Positions 1-11,762 of a stretch of 64,000 nucleotides of DNA are shown here, in pieces. A model generated the notes under the pieces. The model did not search any database. It was given only the letters and a program-made list of their open reading frames with translations, and was not told where the DNA came from. The DNA is from Brassica napus. Its lineage: Eukaryota > Streptophyta > Magnoliopsida > Brassicales > Brassicaceae. The DNA lies in the NCBI RefSeq assembly GCF_020379485.1, contig NC_063448.1, positions 9,447,726-9,511,725 on the forward strand, read 5' to 3'. The number at the start of each line of letters is the position of its first letter. The stretch's first letter is position 1. Both the position numbers and the translations under genes were made by a program.

Positions 1-360
1 CTCTTACATTGTGATTTTTATTTATTACTCGTATTATCTAGTGTACTCTTCTAGTAATGGACCGAAAATTAGTTTCCAAGGTTACATTATGATAACTATT
101 AAGGCCATCTCCAATTATTTCTATTAATTTTCTCCTCAAAATAATGCAAATTCTATGAGTTTATGATTTGCTCCACTGCTTTTTTTTATTTTTCATTTCA
201 ATATCTAATATATTCATTTCTCAACTTCTTATATATTGTAAATAACACCTTTTATTTGATAGAATTCAAAATTATGTCCATTTATTTTTAAATAAAATTT
301 ATTTTTATTAAAATAAAATATTATTGTATTGATAAAGTTACATAACCACATAAAATATAA
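1..360. other. AT-rich non-coding flank
   Basis: I see no gene here. The stretch is AT-rich. Near position 101 it contains AAGGCCATCTCC, which is nearly the reverse complement of GGAGATGTCCTT near 5000-5011. It may therefore be the left end of an older MITE-like element into which the neighbouring MULE inserted. The last 10 bases (351-360, TAAAATATAA) are one copy of the MULE target duplication. Confidence 0.5.
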
Positions 361-3300
361 GGGTTTTTGCAAATATGACTCAAAACTTGAAGTTAAACAC
401 AAAATTAACCCATGTTTTTTTTGGAACTTTGATTTGCCTCTTTCATCCCCAAAGTGATGATTCACGAAAATGCCATCACTTTTTTTTTTCGAAAATGCAT
501 ATTTTACTCTATCACCCTCATCTTCCTCAAGTTTTACAATATTGTCATTATCATTAGTACACCAACCACGATGAACAACTAATTTGAAGCAATTAATGCA
601 CCTAAAAATTGATTTGAAGTCTTTCTTTCTCAATTCTTATGAACTAAAAACAACATATCTTTCACTTTCTCTCCATATTCATCCAAAAAACCAAAGATTT
701 TGATTCTAAAATTTTTATGGTTCATAGAGCCATTGAAACTTACGATTCATGGTGGGTCACTTTTGTTTGAGATTCTGGGTGCTTGGAAAAGACTTATGTG
801 TGTTAAACAAGTTATCTCACTGGTTGAAACTAAGAAATCAGTTTTTTTTTTTCAGATCTGTTCGTCCAGATAACTTACAGGTAAGTCGTCAGGCTGTAGA
901 CAACTTACATAGAAGTCTTCTGGTCGAAGCAGAGGTTAGTTTTGCAATTGACTTTTGAATATGTTTTTATAGACGACTTACATGGAAGTCATCCATCTTT
1001 GTTTGTTAAAAAAAAATTCGAGACGACTTCCATGTAAGTCGTCTAGGGTAAACGGGTTAGTTTTGCATTTGACCAGATTGTGTCAGAAATTTGACTTTTC
1101 CTGGACGACTTACACGTAAGTCATCCAGAAGAAAATAAAAAAATCAATATTTTGTTATACCTAGAGGACTTACATGGAAGTCGTCTCAGGTTAGTTTTGC
1201 TATTAAAAAATAAAACAAAAAAAATTACTTTTTTCTAGACGACTTATACACGGAAGTTGTCCGTCCGACGACTTACATTGAAGTCCATGATTGTATTCCG
1301 AGATTCTGGTCAAACCTTGCTTATCTTGGACGACTTCCATGTAAGTCATCGGACATACAACTTCCGTATAAGTCGTCTAGAAAAAAAATTTTGTTTTATT
1401 TTTCAATTGCAAAACTAACCTGAGACGACTTACATGGAAGTCATCTAGGTATAACAAAATATTGATTTTTTAATTTTATATTGGACGACTTACGTGTAAG
1501 TCGTCCAAGAAAAGTCAAATTTCTAACACAATCCGGTCAAATGCAAAACTAACATGTTTTCCCGAGACGCCTTACATGTAAGTCGTCACGAGTTTTTTTT
1601 TTAACAAACAAAGATGGACGACTTACAGAGTTTTTTTTTTAACAAACAAAGATAGACGACTTCCATGTAAGTCGTCTAGCTTAAAAGTCAATTGCAAAAC
1701 TAACCTAAATGGACGACTTCCTAGAAGTCTACCAGACGACCTCCGTAGAAGTCGTATGCGTCAATGTTTAATAAACTTTCATTTTCTCTAAAACTATAAA
1801 GACTTTTTAATTTTTGTTTTGTTAATTCATGTATATTAGTCAATATTGGGGATACTGAATGAAATTTATAACTTAATTGGTGATATTTATGAGGTTACCA
1901 ACATTCATGCTTAGTAAAGTTTTTAGCTAATTGAGAAGACTTCCGTGGAAGTCTTCTACGTTAGTATTTGTAAATTTGTTAAGTAACTTTAAGATATGTT
2001 TATTTAATTTTCAAAAGTGTTAAGTAACTTCAAGAATATCAAGTAACATGGTTTAATGTGTCTTTTCAGATCATAAGATATACAATACTTTTACTTATGT
2101 AATGAAAGTGTTCTAGCTTTGAACTTATGTAATGTTTTATCTTTTGTGAATTTGACTAAGTTTTCTTGAGAATTATTCTCCCTTAGTTGTAATAAATTTG
2201 ATTAATTTTTTGTGTTATTGTGTTTTGCTATTGAAGTTGTATCAATAATTTCAATTATGTCAAGTAATTTTGGCAAGATAATATTGTGGAAAATGAACAT
2301 ATTTACCAAACTTTTTCATTAATATCTCTTCAAATTTACAAAAAAGTCACAACTAAAGGAGTACACATGCAAATCACAAAACAGACCACAAACAAAACTA
2401 TTATAGATCATTCCTCTACAAAGACAAGCTTAGACTCCACTTGATATGGAAGAAGACCCAGTCAGAAGACTTCCTGAAAGTCGTCTCGAAGACTTCTTTG
2501 AAGTCGTCTAGAAGATTTCCTGCAAGTCTTCTAGCGCATTATATTTTATAAGAATTTTGAGAAGACTTCCCATAGGTGTTCCAAAGTCTGATCCAGATCT
2601 GAAAAACATGTATATCAAACCCAAATCTGAAAAACCTGCATATCATATCAAAAAAACGTTCAAATGGCTTAAAAACAGAGAAAATGAGTGAAAAATTAGA
2701 TAGACATACTTTTATAGAACACACAAAGTACATATCCAAGTGGAAGATGAGAACCATCTGATTAAAAACCTGTAACAAAAAGATAGATTAGTGAGAAAGA
2801 CATGAGACAAAAAAAATGAAAAATTCATATAAAGTTTAGTGTTTTCAAGTCAAAGAGATTATTAGAGTGGGTTTGGAGAGCCATAGTTTGGGAAAAAAAG
2901 TATGAACTTTATGCAACAAGAGGTTACCAAATGAAGAAAAATCATACATACAAACTTACCAAAACGCTCAGATCTATTATGAAAGGGAGATATGGGAGAA
3001 GACTCCGTCAGAAAACTTCCTGGAAGTCAGCTGGAAGACTTCATGGAAGTCGTATGGAAGTCTTCCAGCCCAGAAGTCTTCCAGATTTGAAAAACCTGCA
3101 TATCCAAATCCAGATCTGAAAAACTCGCATCTCCAAAAACGTTCAAATGGCTTAAAAACAGAGAAAATGAATGAAAGATTAAATAGATCTACTTTTATAG
3201 AACACACAAAATACATATCTAAAATTAATAAATCTACCTTTCAATGAGTGGAAGATGCGAACTATGTGATGAAAAACTTGCAAAACAAGATAAACTAGTG

Positions 3301-4232
3301 AGAAAGACATGAGACAAAAACAAGAAATTGATATAAAGTGTGGTGTTTATAAGTTCAAAGAGATTAGAGAGAGGTTAGAGAGTTTAAGAATGAGGAACAT
3401 ACCATTTTTGCTGCAGCCATTTGAGAGGAGCACAGAGAATGTGTAAATTTTTCTTTATATATGGAGACAAAAAATTCAATAAGGTTAAATATTTTCGATC
3501 AGAAGACTTACTATGACTTCAATATTTTTAGCGGAAAACTAAAATATTTTTAGCGGGAAACTAAAATATTTTTAGCGGGAGTTAGAAGACTTTCAGAGAA
3601 GTCTTCTAATCGCCATACGACTTACATGTTAGTCGTCTAGACTCTAAACATAACCCCTAAACTAAATTAAATAATTAAACACTTCATAAAATCAAATTAA
3701 ACTTGAAAAGTGTTTATTATACAAAGAAATAATCACATGTAAGTAAAAATTTAATTTTTCAAAAAAAAATTTAAGCTTTCCAAAATCTAACCCTAAAAAT
3801 ACATACAATATTACAACATATGTTGCCAAACCTAGACCAAAGAATATCATGATTCACTACTTTCACTCATCTATGTTGAAAACAATTCAATTTTATTATA
3901 TCTTAATTTATATCACTTAAAAACTATTTATAATTACATGATTTTAATTTTTCGCTTCTCAAAATATTTTTTACAAAATTTATAAATTATTTTTAAGATC
4001 AACTATAACAGACGACTTCCGTGGACGTTGTCCAGAAGACTTAACAGAATCTCAGAAGACTCAGAAGACTTAGCGGGGCTATATTCGTAAAAATGAATTC
4101 TGTTTTTTTGTTTGATCACAATTGGCTGACTATAATTTCACAAGGTTTTTGGGTTACTTTTGCATTTGATTCAAGTTTGGGTATATTTTTGCAATCAAAA
4201 TTAAGTTTTGAGTCATATTTGATAAATTTCCC
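361..4232. mobile_element. Non-autonomous Mutator-like element with palindromic array
   Basis: The element is bounded by a perfect 10 bp target duplication, TAAAATATAA, at 351-360 and 4233-4242. This fits Mutator-like transposition, which usually duplicates 9-10 bp. The ends start and finish GGG/CCC and share an inverted AAATATGACTCAAAACTT motif (around 371-390 and 4202-4220). Inside is an array of short palindromes related to GACGACTTACATGTAAGTCGTC (about 860-1760). Looser GAAGACTTCC-type copies lie near 2460-2540, 3000-3080, 3590-3640 and 4010-4070. No transposase domain is visible, so it must be mobilised in trans. A related but left-truncated element lies at 22430-24523. Confidence 0.75.
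860..1760. repeat. Large inverted repeat built of short palindromes
   Basis: About 20 copies of a roughly 22 bp palindrome (core GACGACTTACATGTAAGTCGTC with variations) are separated by 30-60 bp of other sequence. The interspersed sequence is itself arranged as a long inverted repeat: the text of about 900-1270 reappears reverse-complemented in about 1310-1740, centred near 1290. For example 'CAATATTTTGTTATACCTAG' near 1145 pairs with its complement near 1445. Transcription in either direction would give a hairpin of roughly 400 bp arms. Nothing in it looks protein-coding. Confidence 0.7.
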
Positions 4233-4619
4233 TAAAATATAATAATATAAATTTATTTAAACAGTCCTGCTACTATATTTTTCGTACAAATAATAAATAA
4301 AAACATGTTCTATGTTGCATTAGGTTTGTACTTTTAAAATTTTGTATTAGATATATTTTAATTTTACTGTTTATTATTTATTATATCATTATTAAAATTC
4401 AAGTTAAAAAGTTTAATCAGTGTGTATACATATTAAACAAATAATTTAAACGTAATAATTTGTGTAAATATATTATTTATACATAAAATAAAGTCTTTAT
4501 CAAAAATAGAAGAATTATTATATTCAAATGAAAAGTTTAATATCAAAATGAGTTGTGAATAATATTCTCTTAAATATGATATAATATTACTCATATATTC
4601 ATTTTCTCCTCTAAATGAT

Positions 4620-4936
4620 GGGTGTAACTGGTTACCAATTTAAGAAATATCATGAATAAATGGAATTAAAAAAAAATGAAACGTAGATGAATGGAATAAA
4701 GGAAGTTATGGAATAAAAAAAAATTGAATTCAATTCCACTCATTCCACGTATTCATGAGTTTTTTTTAATTATGAATGTTTTATAACTACATTTCATTTT
4801 TTCCAGACATTTCAAAAGGAATCATTGGAATGAGATTTATTTTTTGTTCCATTCAAATGGTAAAAAAAATTTGGAATCTACGTGAATAAATCATTCCAAA
4901 CAATTTCATTCCAAAAACTTGTATCCAGTTGCATCC
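4620..4936. mobile_element. MITE-like element with ~20 bp terminal inverted repeats
   Basis: The left end GGGTGTAACTGGTTACCAA is matched, in reverse complement and with a few changes, by the right end CTTGTATCCAGTTGCATCC. The interior is partly self-complementary, with ATGAATAAATGGAAT-like and ATTCCAAACAATTTCATTCC-like segments. There is no coding capacity. Only a 3 bp GAT repeat flanks it, so the superfamily is not settled. Confidence 0.5.
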
Positions 4937-5496
4937 GATGTGTTATTGGAGAGATGCTTTCTTTATTTTAATGTTTTTTTTTCATTTTGATATAACATCG
5001 GAGATGTCCTTAACATGTTTAACGGTAAACCAAGTAACCAACTAATAACTTGAATGGTAAACGAAGTTTTTAGCTTAACCTATCGCTTTCAAAACTCTTC
5101 TACTTAATTTTTAGTGTTTTAAAAAAAATTAATCTATCAATTCTTAAGGTAGAAGTCACACTATATACAAAATCTACTTGCATAAATATTCATATATATA
5201 TATATAGTGTTATCCTGTAGCAAGTATATAGTGTTATGCTGTAGCAAGTAGCCCAAAACAGTTATATATGTGGGAAAATTGTCTCTTAATAGAATTAATC
5301 ATTACACAAACTAATCTCATCTAATATATGTTGGAAACTGAACTCGAAAGTCACATGCCTGAATGATTTAGCAAATAGAGAATAGATTTTCCATAAGAAG
5401 GATAAATCTTAGAAAAAAATATAAAATAGTATAAGAATTCTATGATAGAAGTGAATTTGATCCCGTGTGTGTTTATATAATAAAATTCCCTATAGG

Positions 5497-5498
<2 letters not shown>

Positions 5499-5528
<30 letters not shown>
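5499..5528. repeat. (AT)n microsatellite
   Basis: An uninterrupted run of about 15 AT dinucleotides lies in AT-rich intergenic DNA. Confidence 0.9.
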
Positions 5529-5532
<4 letters not shown>

Positions 5533-5982
5533 TTATTTATAAATTTAGAAACATAAATAATATTATATATCCTTTAAAATATAATAATTATAGTTAAAAG
5601 TACATTGGAGTAAAAATTGTACATCTATAATAGTTTTATTATAGAAGAAAATATAATATGGATTGGAGGTGGTGTTAAATATTAAGTGATGACACTGATC
5701 AAGTGATTATTCACTTAGTTATGACTTTGGGTAGTTATTCACAAAAACAAAATGATATATTGTACTTTTGTAAGATAACAAGACAAGAATGAGAATTGAG
5801 ACATTTACATGAGAACAGCCAGTATAACTGTATAAGCCACCAACAAATTTATAATTTCTAAATTACAAGTATATAGATTACAAATACTATCCCAAGTTGG
5901 GTCATATAAACATATTACATTCAAATGAATATAAGAATATTTTCGGGAAAATATTAAAAATAAGAAAAGGGGAAAACAGAAG

Positions 5983-8900
5983 TCAAAGGGACCATGCTGA
6001 TAAATGGAGGACAGGGTTCCCATCTCTTGTTTGTCTCCCCATCTCCACTGCCTCACGAGCCTTTGCTCTCTGCCAATTGTATTCCATTCAAATTCAGTAC
6101 TTAGAGAAATAAGTAACTAATCACATTAGAGAATAGCTGTCACAGCAAACTACTATAACTTAAAGTCTTCACTACAAGAAAACAGCGGTATTCTGACGGA
6201 CATTCCGACGGAAAATGAAATCCTCAGAATTTCCCGAGGAAATTCCGAGGAAATTCCGAGGAAACCCAAAATTTGGGTTTCCTCGGAATTTCCTCGGAAT
6301 ATACCGACGGAATTCCGAGGAAACATCAATCCGTCGGAATATTCCGAGGAAATTCCGAGGAAAAATGTATTCCTCGGAAAAAACCGACGGAATTCCGAGG
6401 AAACATCAATCCGTCGGAATATTCCGAGGAAATTCCGAGGAAATATTATAGGGATTTTACAAAATTCCGAGGAAATTCCGACGAACTAGTGATCGATCGA
6501 TGCGTTTTTGGACATATACCCATCGATCGATCACATTGTTACGCTTTGGTCCATCTTAGTGATCGATCGATGCGTTTTTGGACATAAATCCATCGATCGA
6601 TCCGTTTATAACAAAACATTCGAGATTTTGAAACCCCAAACACTAGTTCCTCGGAATTTCCTCGGAATATTCCGAGGAAATTCCGAGGAACACTTGATAT
6701 CCTCAATCGATCGATGGGATAATCTCATCGATCGATCACATTCTTACGGCCCGGTGCATCTACGTGATCGATCGATGCGTTTTTGAATATATATACATCG
6801 ATCGATGCGTTTATAAAAAAAAATTGACGTTTTGAAACCCCAAACACTAGTTCCTCGGAATTTCGTCGGAATATTCCGAGGAAATTCCGAGGAAGAAGAG
6901 GGTTTCCTCGGAATTCCCTCGGAATATTCCGAGGAAATTCCGAGGAAATAGGGTTTTTAAACCGAAAACAACGTTTTGCGGTTTGAATAACACCTATATA
7001 ACCCTTATTAAGGGTCTTACGTTCATTATGAAGTCAAAAATTTGTTCCTTACGCTATAATAAACACTTTTCCGATTGTATGAACGAAATCCCCACAACAT
7101 AAGAGAAACACTTATACACTTTAATGAACGGTAAAGGGAATACTTACAATTCGTTTTGAAATTTTTTATTTCATGGTTTATGCTCATCTATACAAAGAAT
7201 CCTCAATGGTATGCATTACAATTGTATAATAAATGAAATACGGCAAAAAAAAATTGATGTTTTGAAACCCCAAACACTAGTTCCTCGGTATTTCCTCGGA
7301 ATATTCCGAGGAAATTCCGAGGAACACTTGATATCCTCAATCGATCGATGGGATAATCTCATCGATCGATCACATTCTTACGGCCCGGTGCATCTACGTG
7401 ATCGATCGATGCGTTTTTGAATATATATACATCGATCGATGCGTTTATAAAAAATAAATTGACGTTTTGAAACCCCAAACACTAGTTCCTCGGAATTTCC
7501 TCGGAATATTCCGAGGAAATTCCGAGGAACAATATAAATTAATAGAAATACATGCACAGGATATTTTTTTCCTCGAATTAATGAAAAAATGCCGAGGAAA
7601 TTCCGACGGATATTTAAGTGGCCGTCGGAATTTCCTCGGAATATTTTCATTTAACCGGGCAAACAAGCCGCCAAATATTTCGCGAAAATTGAAATTGAAA
7701 TACTGAGGGAATTCCGACGGAAAATATCCGTCGGACCCAAGGTTTTATAAACTTGAAACGCATCTTCTTCCCCATTTCTCTCTTCTTCCCATTTCTCTCT
7801 TCTTCCTCTCCGGCGATCTCTCTCTCCTTCCGGCGTTCTCCACCTTCTCTCGCGACGATCTCTCCGGCGAATCCTTTCCATTCCCTTGCAAATCATGTAA
7901 GGACCCTATCCCACTCTCTTAGGTCCTATTTGTTAGGTTTTTAAGTAGATTTGATGATTTTAGAAGGTTTTTGATAGATTTTTGTTAGGGTGATTGGTTA
8001 GGATTGTGATTTGTTGTGTAATAGGTTTAGAATTGTGATTTGGTTGTGTTGAATTGATTTAGAACTTTTTTTTATAAATTGTTCATTATTTTTGTATTTA
8101 CAAAACGTTTTTTCTATATAAATTCGATTTTACAAAACGTTTTTTGTATATAAATTCGATTTTTGGATTTATAAAAGATGATTTCATATTTATTAAAATA
8201 TTTATATTTATTAAAACTAATTTTGTATTTATAAAACATTTTTTTGATTTATAAACACTATTGTTTTTATTTTTGTATTTATAAAAACTATTTTTAAATA
8301 TACAAACCGTTCTTTGTATATAAATTCGATTTTTGGATTTATAAAAGATGATTTCATATTTTAAAATTAATTTTGTATTTATAAAATATTTTTTTTGATT
8401 TAAAAACACTATTTTATTGTTTTTTGTATTTATAAAAACTATTTTGTATTTATAAAAAGATGATTTCATATCTATAAAAATATTTATATTTATAAAACTA
8501 ATTTTGTATTTATAAAACATTTTTTGATTTATAAACACTCTTTTATTATTTTTTGTATTTATAAAAACTATTTTGTATTTATAAAAAGATGATTTCATAT
8601 TTATTAAAACTAATTTTGTATTTATAAAACATTTTTTTATTTATAAAAACTATTTTATTATTTTTTGTATTTTAAATATGTTTTCTATTTCAATTTTAAT
8701 TTTATATTTTCGAATTTCAATTTAAAAAAATAAATTTATAATTTTTTTTTTAATTTTAGAAATATTCCGAGGAAGTTTATCCCTCGGAATATTCCGACGA
8801 CATCTTCCTCGGAATATTCCGAGGAATTTCCGACGAACTTGTGGTCCTCGGAAATTCCGAGGAAATAGGGTTTCCTCGGAATTCCGTCGGAAATTTCCGA

Positions 8901-10317
8901 GGGATTTCCGAGGAAATATGAATTTCCGAGGAGTTATTTCCGAGGATTTTTTTCGTCGGTATGTCGTCGGAATAGCGTTATTCCGACGACATACCGACGA
9001 TTTTTTCCCTCAGTATGCCGTTGTTTTCTTGTAGTGCTTGATTTAAGATCAATTACGCAAAGGCCGCACCGGACCAGATCGGAATTGTCAAACAGTCAAT
9101 TTTCACTGTGGGTTAATTAGTATGCATGATGATAATTTACTAAGCCGAACCGAAATCATAAACATAAAACATATACTTGAATAAAGTTCACGAGAACCGA
9201 TTTTATCAAACACATACTGGACCACGGCCACTAATAATCTGTTTGTACCTGCATGGAATCAACAGCATCGGTCTCTGAGTTGAAGTCATAAAACGAGCTT
9301 GCAGCAGTGAGTTTCATCGAGAGAAGCTGAATCCACATACAACAAAAACAAGAATGAGTAAAAGTTTAACCTAAATCATTACATATTAACTAAAGATTTT
9401 TTGATTAGTAACCTCGACTTGATTTTGTAGAGACTGGACATAATTTATAATCTCGTCAAGCATCGTAGCCATTCCCATACTCTGCAGAAACATGTATGCA
9501 CACTCTCATTGTCACCAAACAAAAAAAACTCGATATAAAAATTACATTTGGATTTACTCATATTTGTTCCATTCATTACCTTATAACATCCGGGAACAAT
9601 ATCTTGCAAGCATCTCAATCTCTCGTTAATTTTCCCTCGCCGAACCTGAAAATTTGTTATTAATGAATAAACCACGGACGTTTATTTTTGTATATAACAA
9701 ACTAATAATAATTAAGCAGCTTTACCCTCTCTGCTAAGCTGTGGCTATCAGTGGCTTGACCTCTTCTGGCTCTCACATGAACAACTTCTCTCTCTTTCTC
9801 TTCTTCTTGATTCTTCTTCTTCAACCTTTTCCATCTTCTCGAACAACCCTAAAAATTTTGATGAGAAAAAACAAAAATCATTAAAATGAAAGCGTTAACA
9901 GAACAAAAAATAATAAAAAAATAAAATTAGGGTTTTGAGATTAATCACAGTTTCGGTGGTATTGATATTCAGCTGATCAGAGACGCTACTATTCTCCGAT
10001 GAAGACAAAGGTTGCAACAAAGCTTTTCTCTTCTTGGTCTCGTCGACGTTGTTGTGACTGGAATGATACAAAGTTGAAGTCGCGGAGAGATTATTATCAC
10101 TGCCTGGATATTTCCCGGGAAGATCATGTAGTTGTTGTGGATGACGATGATGAAGGAAGAGAGAGTCGAGGCTAGTGGAGAAAGGAGGAAACGTTTGAAA
10201 CTGAAGGTTACTGCTAATGTTGTTGTTATTATTTAGATCTGCAGCTTGAGTCATGGAAGAATATATATCCATGGCTATTGTCTGAAACTCGGAAGATAGG
10301 TTCTCGAAATTCGCCAT
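5983..10317 (-). CDS. BEE1: bHLH transcription factor BEE1 (BR ENHANCED EXPRESSION 1)
   Basis: BEE1 is a nuclear bHLH activator of early brassinosteroid, auxin and shade growth responses. Six coding exons splice in frame: 10317-9949, 9848-9726, 9645-9580, 9481-9413, 9326-9249 and 6069-5983, giving 263 residues (Arabidopsis BEE1 is about 260). I chose the start at 10317 (MANFENLSSEFQTIAM) because it matches the family; an upstream in-frame ATG at 10365 would add 16 residues. The basic region (about 149-168) has H159, E163 and R167, the H-E-R triad of G-box binders, followed by helix-loop-helix to about residue 200. The last exon (ending ...NPVLHLSAWSL) is separated by a 3.2 kb intron that contains a whole CACTA transposon. 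All splice sites are GT..AG, so the gene looks intact. Confidence 0.92.
6480..7460. repeat. Internal CACTA repeats with CGATCGATCG motifs
   Basis: Blocks beginning 'GAAACCCCAAACACTAGTTC' followed by TTCCTCGGAATATTCCGAGG occur near 6630, 6835, 7263 and 7470. Several are followed by paired CATCGATCGAT motifs; the block at 6700-6800 is almost identical to that at 7325-7445. They are imperfect duplications inside the transposon. Short ORFs through them are artefacts of the repeats. Confidence 0.7.
8090..8680. repeat. AT-rich tandem repeat in CACTA leader intron
   Basis: Segments of roughly 120 bp, made of TTTGTATTTATAAAA and TTTTTGATTTATAAA motifs, repeat about four to five times. They sit where the autonomous relative has the intron of its TNPA-like gene. 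The open frame of 166 codons on the minus strand is low-complexity (Lys, Ile, Tyr, Asn, Phe) and is not a gene. Confidence 0.6.
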
Positions 10318-10365
10318 TTTGATATAATGAATTGAGATATCAGTTTGAATTGGTTTATGATACAA

Positions 10366-11441
10366 AGCTTAAGACATTTATATTGATCATTTGGAGTTTT
10401 TTTAATTTTGTTTTATAGTTATTTTGATTTAATAATGGAGAAAAAGAAATGTGGAATGAGACTAAAGAAATAAAGGGAGAGACACGTGGGCAAGTGAACC
10501 TTCTGGGATTTGTGTGTCGGGAAGATATGGCCAAACAAGAGAAGTGGGTCCATTGTTTTGGTTGTGGGTCCTACAAGGCTTCTCTCTTTGCAAGGGGGAA
10601 GAACTAAACATATTTATTTATAGTTTGGTTGTAAGGTTAAGAAATAGTTTGGTTGTCTTTTAATTAATTTTTAATATTTTGGGAAGCCAATGAAATGGAT
10701 GTAGTCAAACTAAGTTCATGTCAAAGCTTAGCTTAATAAAAATGTTAAAATATTTTTATAGGGAGGGTTTTATGTTGGCATATTGGGTAAAACATCACAT
10801 CCATTTGCCAACTTATGCTTCCAAATGGCTAATGCCAAGAAATCGACAGAACTTAAAAAAGTATATGTATATGAGATAGAAGGAAAAGAACTTGTGGAAT
10901 ATGGAGACGAGTGAAAACATGTAGTAAGAAGTTGGAGTTGTGTATTGAGTAAAAAACAGGGATTCTGGTATTTCTTTTTAATATAAAACCGAAGTTGACG
11001 ATATATATAGTTTTGTATCTTTATATATTTATGTAAATTTTGTCAGTTACCAAATAATATATCTAGGTAAGAAAATAATTTATCGACATTTGTTGAGTTT
11101 TTGTCCTTTTTGATGATCAAACACTAAGTTATAGGGAAGAGTTAGGTTGCAACAAAGGTCAGTATTTAGTTGGGTCATTGCTTCAATTATGAGTGGTGGA
11201 GGGATATGATTGACATGCAATTACATCCATTCAAGACGACTTACCCTCTAACTTGTTCATTATTAGAAGTAGCAAAGCATCTACTCCCTCAACTGGTGTG
11301 CTTTAATTAGGAAATTTTGGAAGCAAAAAGTTAGGCTTCAAACTCGTAATATATATATATAGTTTGTGACGTTTTTGAATTTCAGTGATCGATCATCCTT
11401 GGTTGATTATTAACATTGATTTGATGCCATTATATGATTAA
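10366..11441. other. Non-coding region upstream of BEE1
   Basis: I see no gene. The region holds the BEE1 promoter on its left side and AT-rich DNA to the right, up to the target duplication of a LINE insertion. A short (AT)n run occurs near 11350. Confidence 0.5.
10483..10488. promoter_or_regulatory. G-box in BEE1 promoter
   Basis: CACGTG, in the context GACACGTGGGC, lies 166 bp upstream of the BEE1 start. G-boxes bind bHLH and bZIP factors such as PIFs, and BEE1 is known to respond to brassinosteroid and shade. Binding here is inference. Confidence 0.5.
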
Positions 11442-11455
11442 AAATGAAAACATAT

Positions 11456-11748
11456 ATATTTTTTTAATAAATTTTAAATTTTATTCATCAAAAAGCCTGT
11501 TTACAACTTTTGTGAACCTGATTTTTACAAAACCTCAAACTTCATAAACTTCTTAATTACTTTTAAACTCTTGTTTGAAACCAAAATTGAAGAGCACCAT
11601 CCATGTCCCTTCCTCCTTTCATTCTTAACAGGCTAAGTTTGTTTCTAACGGCTTTATCCGTGAGTTTCTTAAGTGTAGACATAGGCATTGGCCTTTTCCC
11701 ATGCATGATCCTATTTCTTTCTCTCCTTATTGCATAGACAGCAGCTTG
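11456..11748 (-). mobile_element. 5'-truncated LINE (non-LTR retrotransposon) 3' end
   Basis: On the minus strand the segment encodes a C-terminal LINE ORF2 tail (AAVYAIRRERNRIMHGK ... LKKLTDKAVRNKLSLLR), ends in a short 3' UTR and terminates in an A-rich tail (the T run at 11460-11466 on the plus strand). It is flanked by a 14 bp direct repeat, AAATGAAAACATAT (11442-11455 and 11749-11762), as expected for target-primed reverse transcription. The reverse transcriptase is missing, so it is a dead insertion of about 290 bp. Confidence 0.8.
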
Positions 11749-11762
11749 AAATGAAAACATAT

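Larger units (their letters stand above)
4233..5982. other. AT-rich intergenic region downstream of BEE1
   Basis: I see no gene. The stretch contains the right copy of the MULE target duplication (4233-4242), a 317 bp MITE-like element (4620-4936), a possible right end of an older element (GGAGATGTCC near 5000) and an (AT)n microsatellite at about 5499-5528. It ends at the stop codon of BEE1, which lies on the minus strand. Confidence 0.5.
6170..9036. mobile_element. Non-autonomous CACTA (En/Spm-like) transposon in BEE1 intron 5
   Basis: The ends are perfect inverted repeats CACTACAAGAAAACA / TGTTTTCTTGTAGTG, flanked by the 3 bp target duplication CTT (6167-6169 and 9037-9039), both diagnostic of CACTA elements. 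Both flanks carry many copies of TTCCGAGGAAATTCCGAGG-type subterminal repeats, the likely transposase-binding sites. The middle keeps the 5' part of a TNPA-like gene: a CT-rich leader (about 7760-7890), a first exon ending in AT before GTAAGG at 7896, and an expanded AT-rich intron (to about 8760). The coding exons are gone. It is therefore a deletion derivative mobilised in trans, and it lies in antisense to BEE1's direction of transcription. Confidence 0.93.

Noticed and set aside
5805..6056. 83-codon minus-strand frame over the last BEE1 exon
   Set aside because: It reads the exon in the wrong frame; the correct frame gives the conserved BEE1 C terminus ending WSL.
6215..7706. Several 70-100 codon frames rich in PRKFRGN or NFLGIFRGN
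   Set aside because: They are translations of the CACTA subterminal repeats TTCCGAGGAAATTCC.
8098..8598. 166-codon open frame on the minus strand
   Set aside because: It is low-complexity AT-rich tandem repeat inside a transposon intron.
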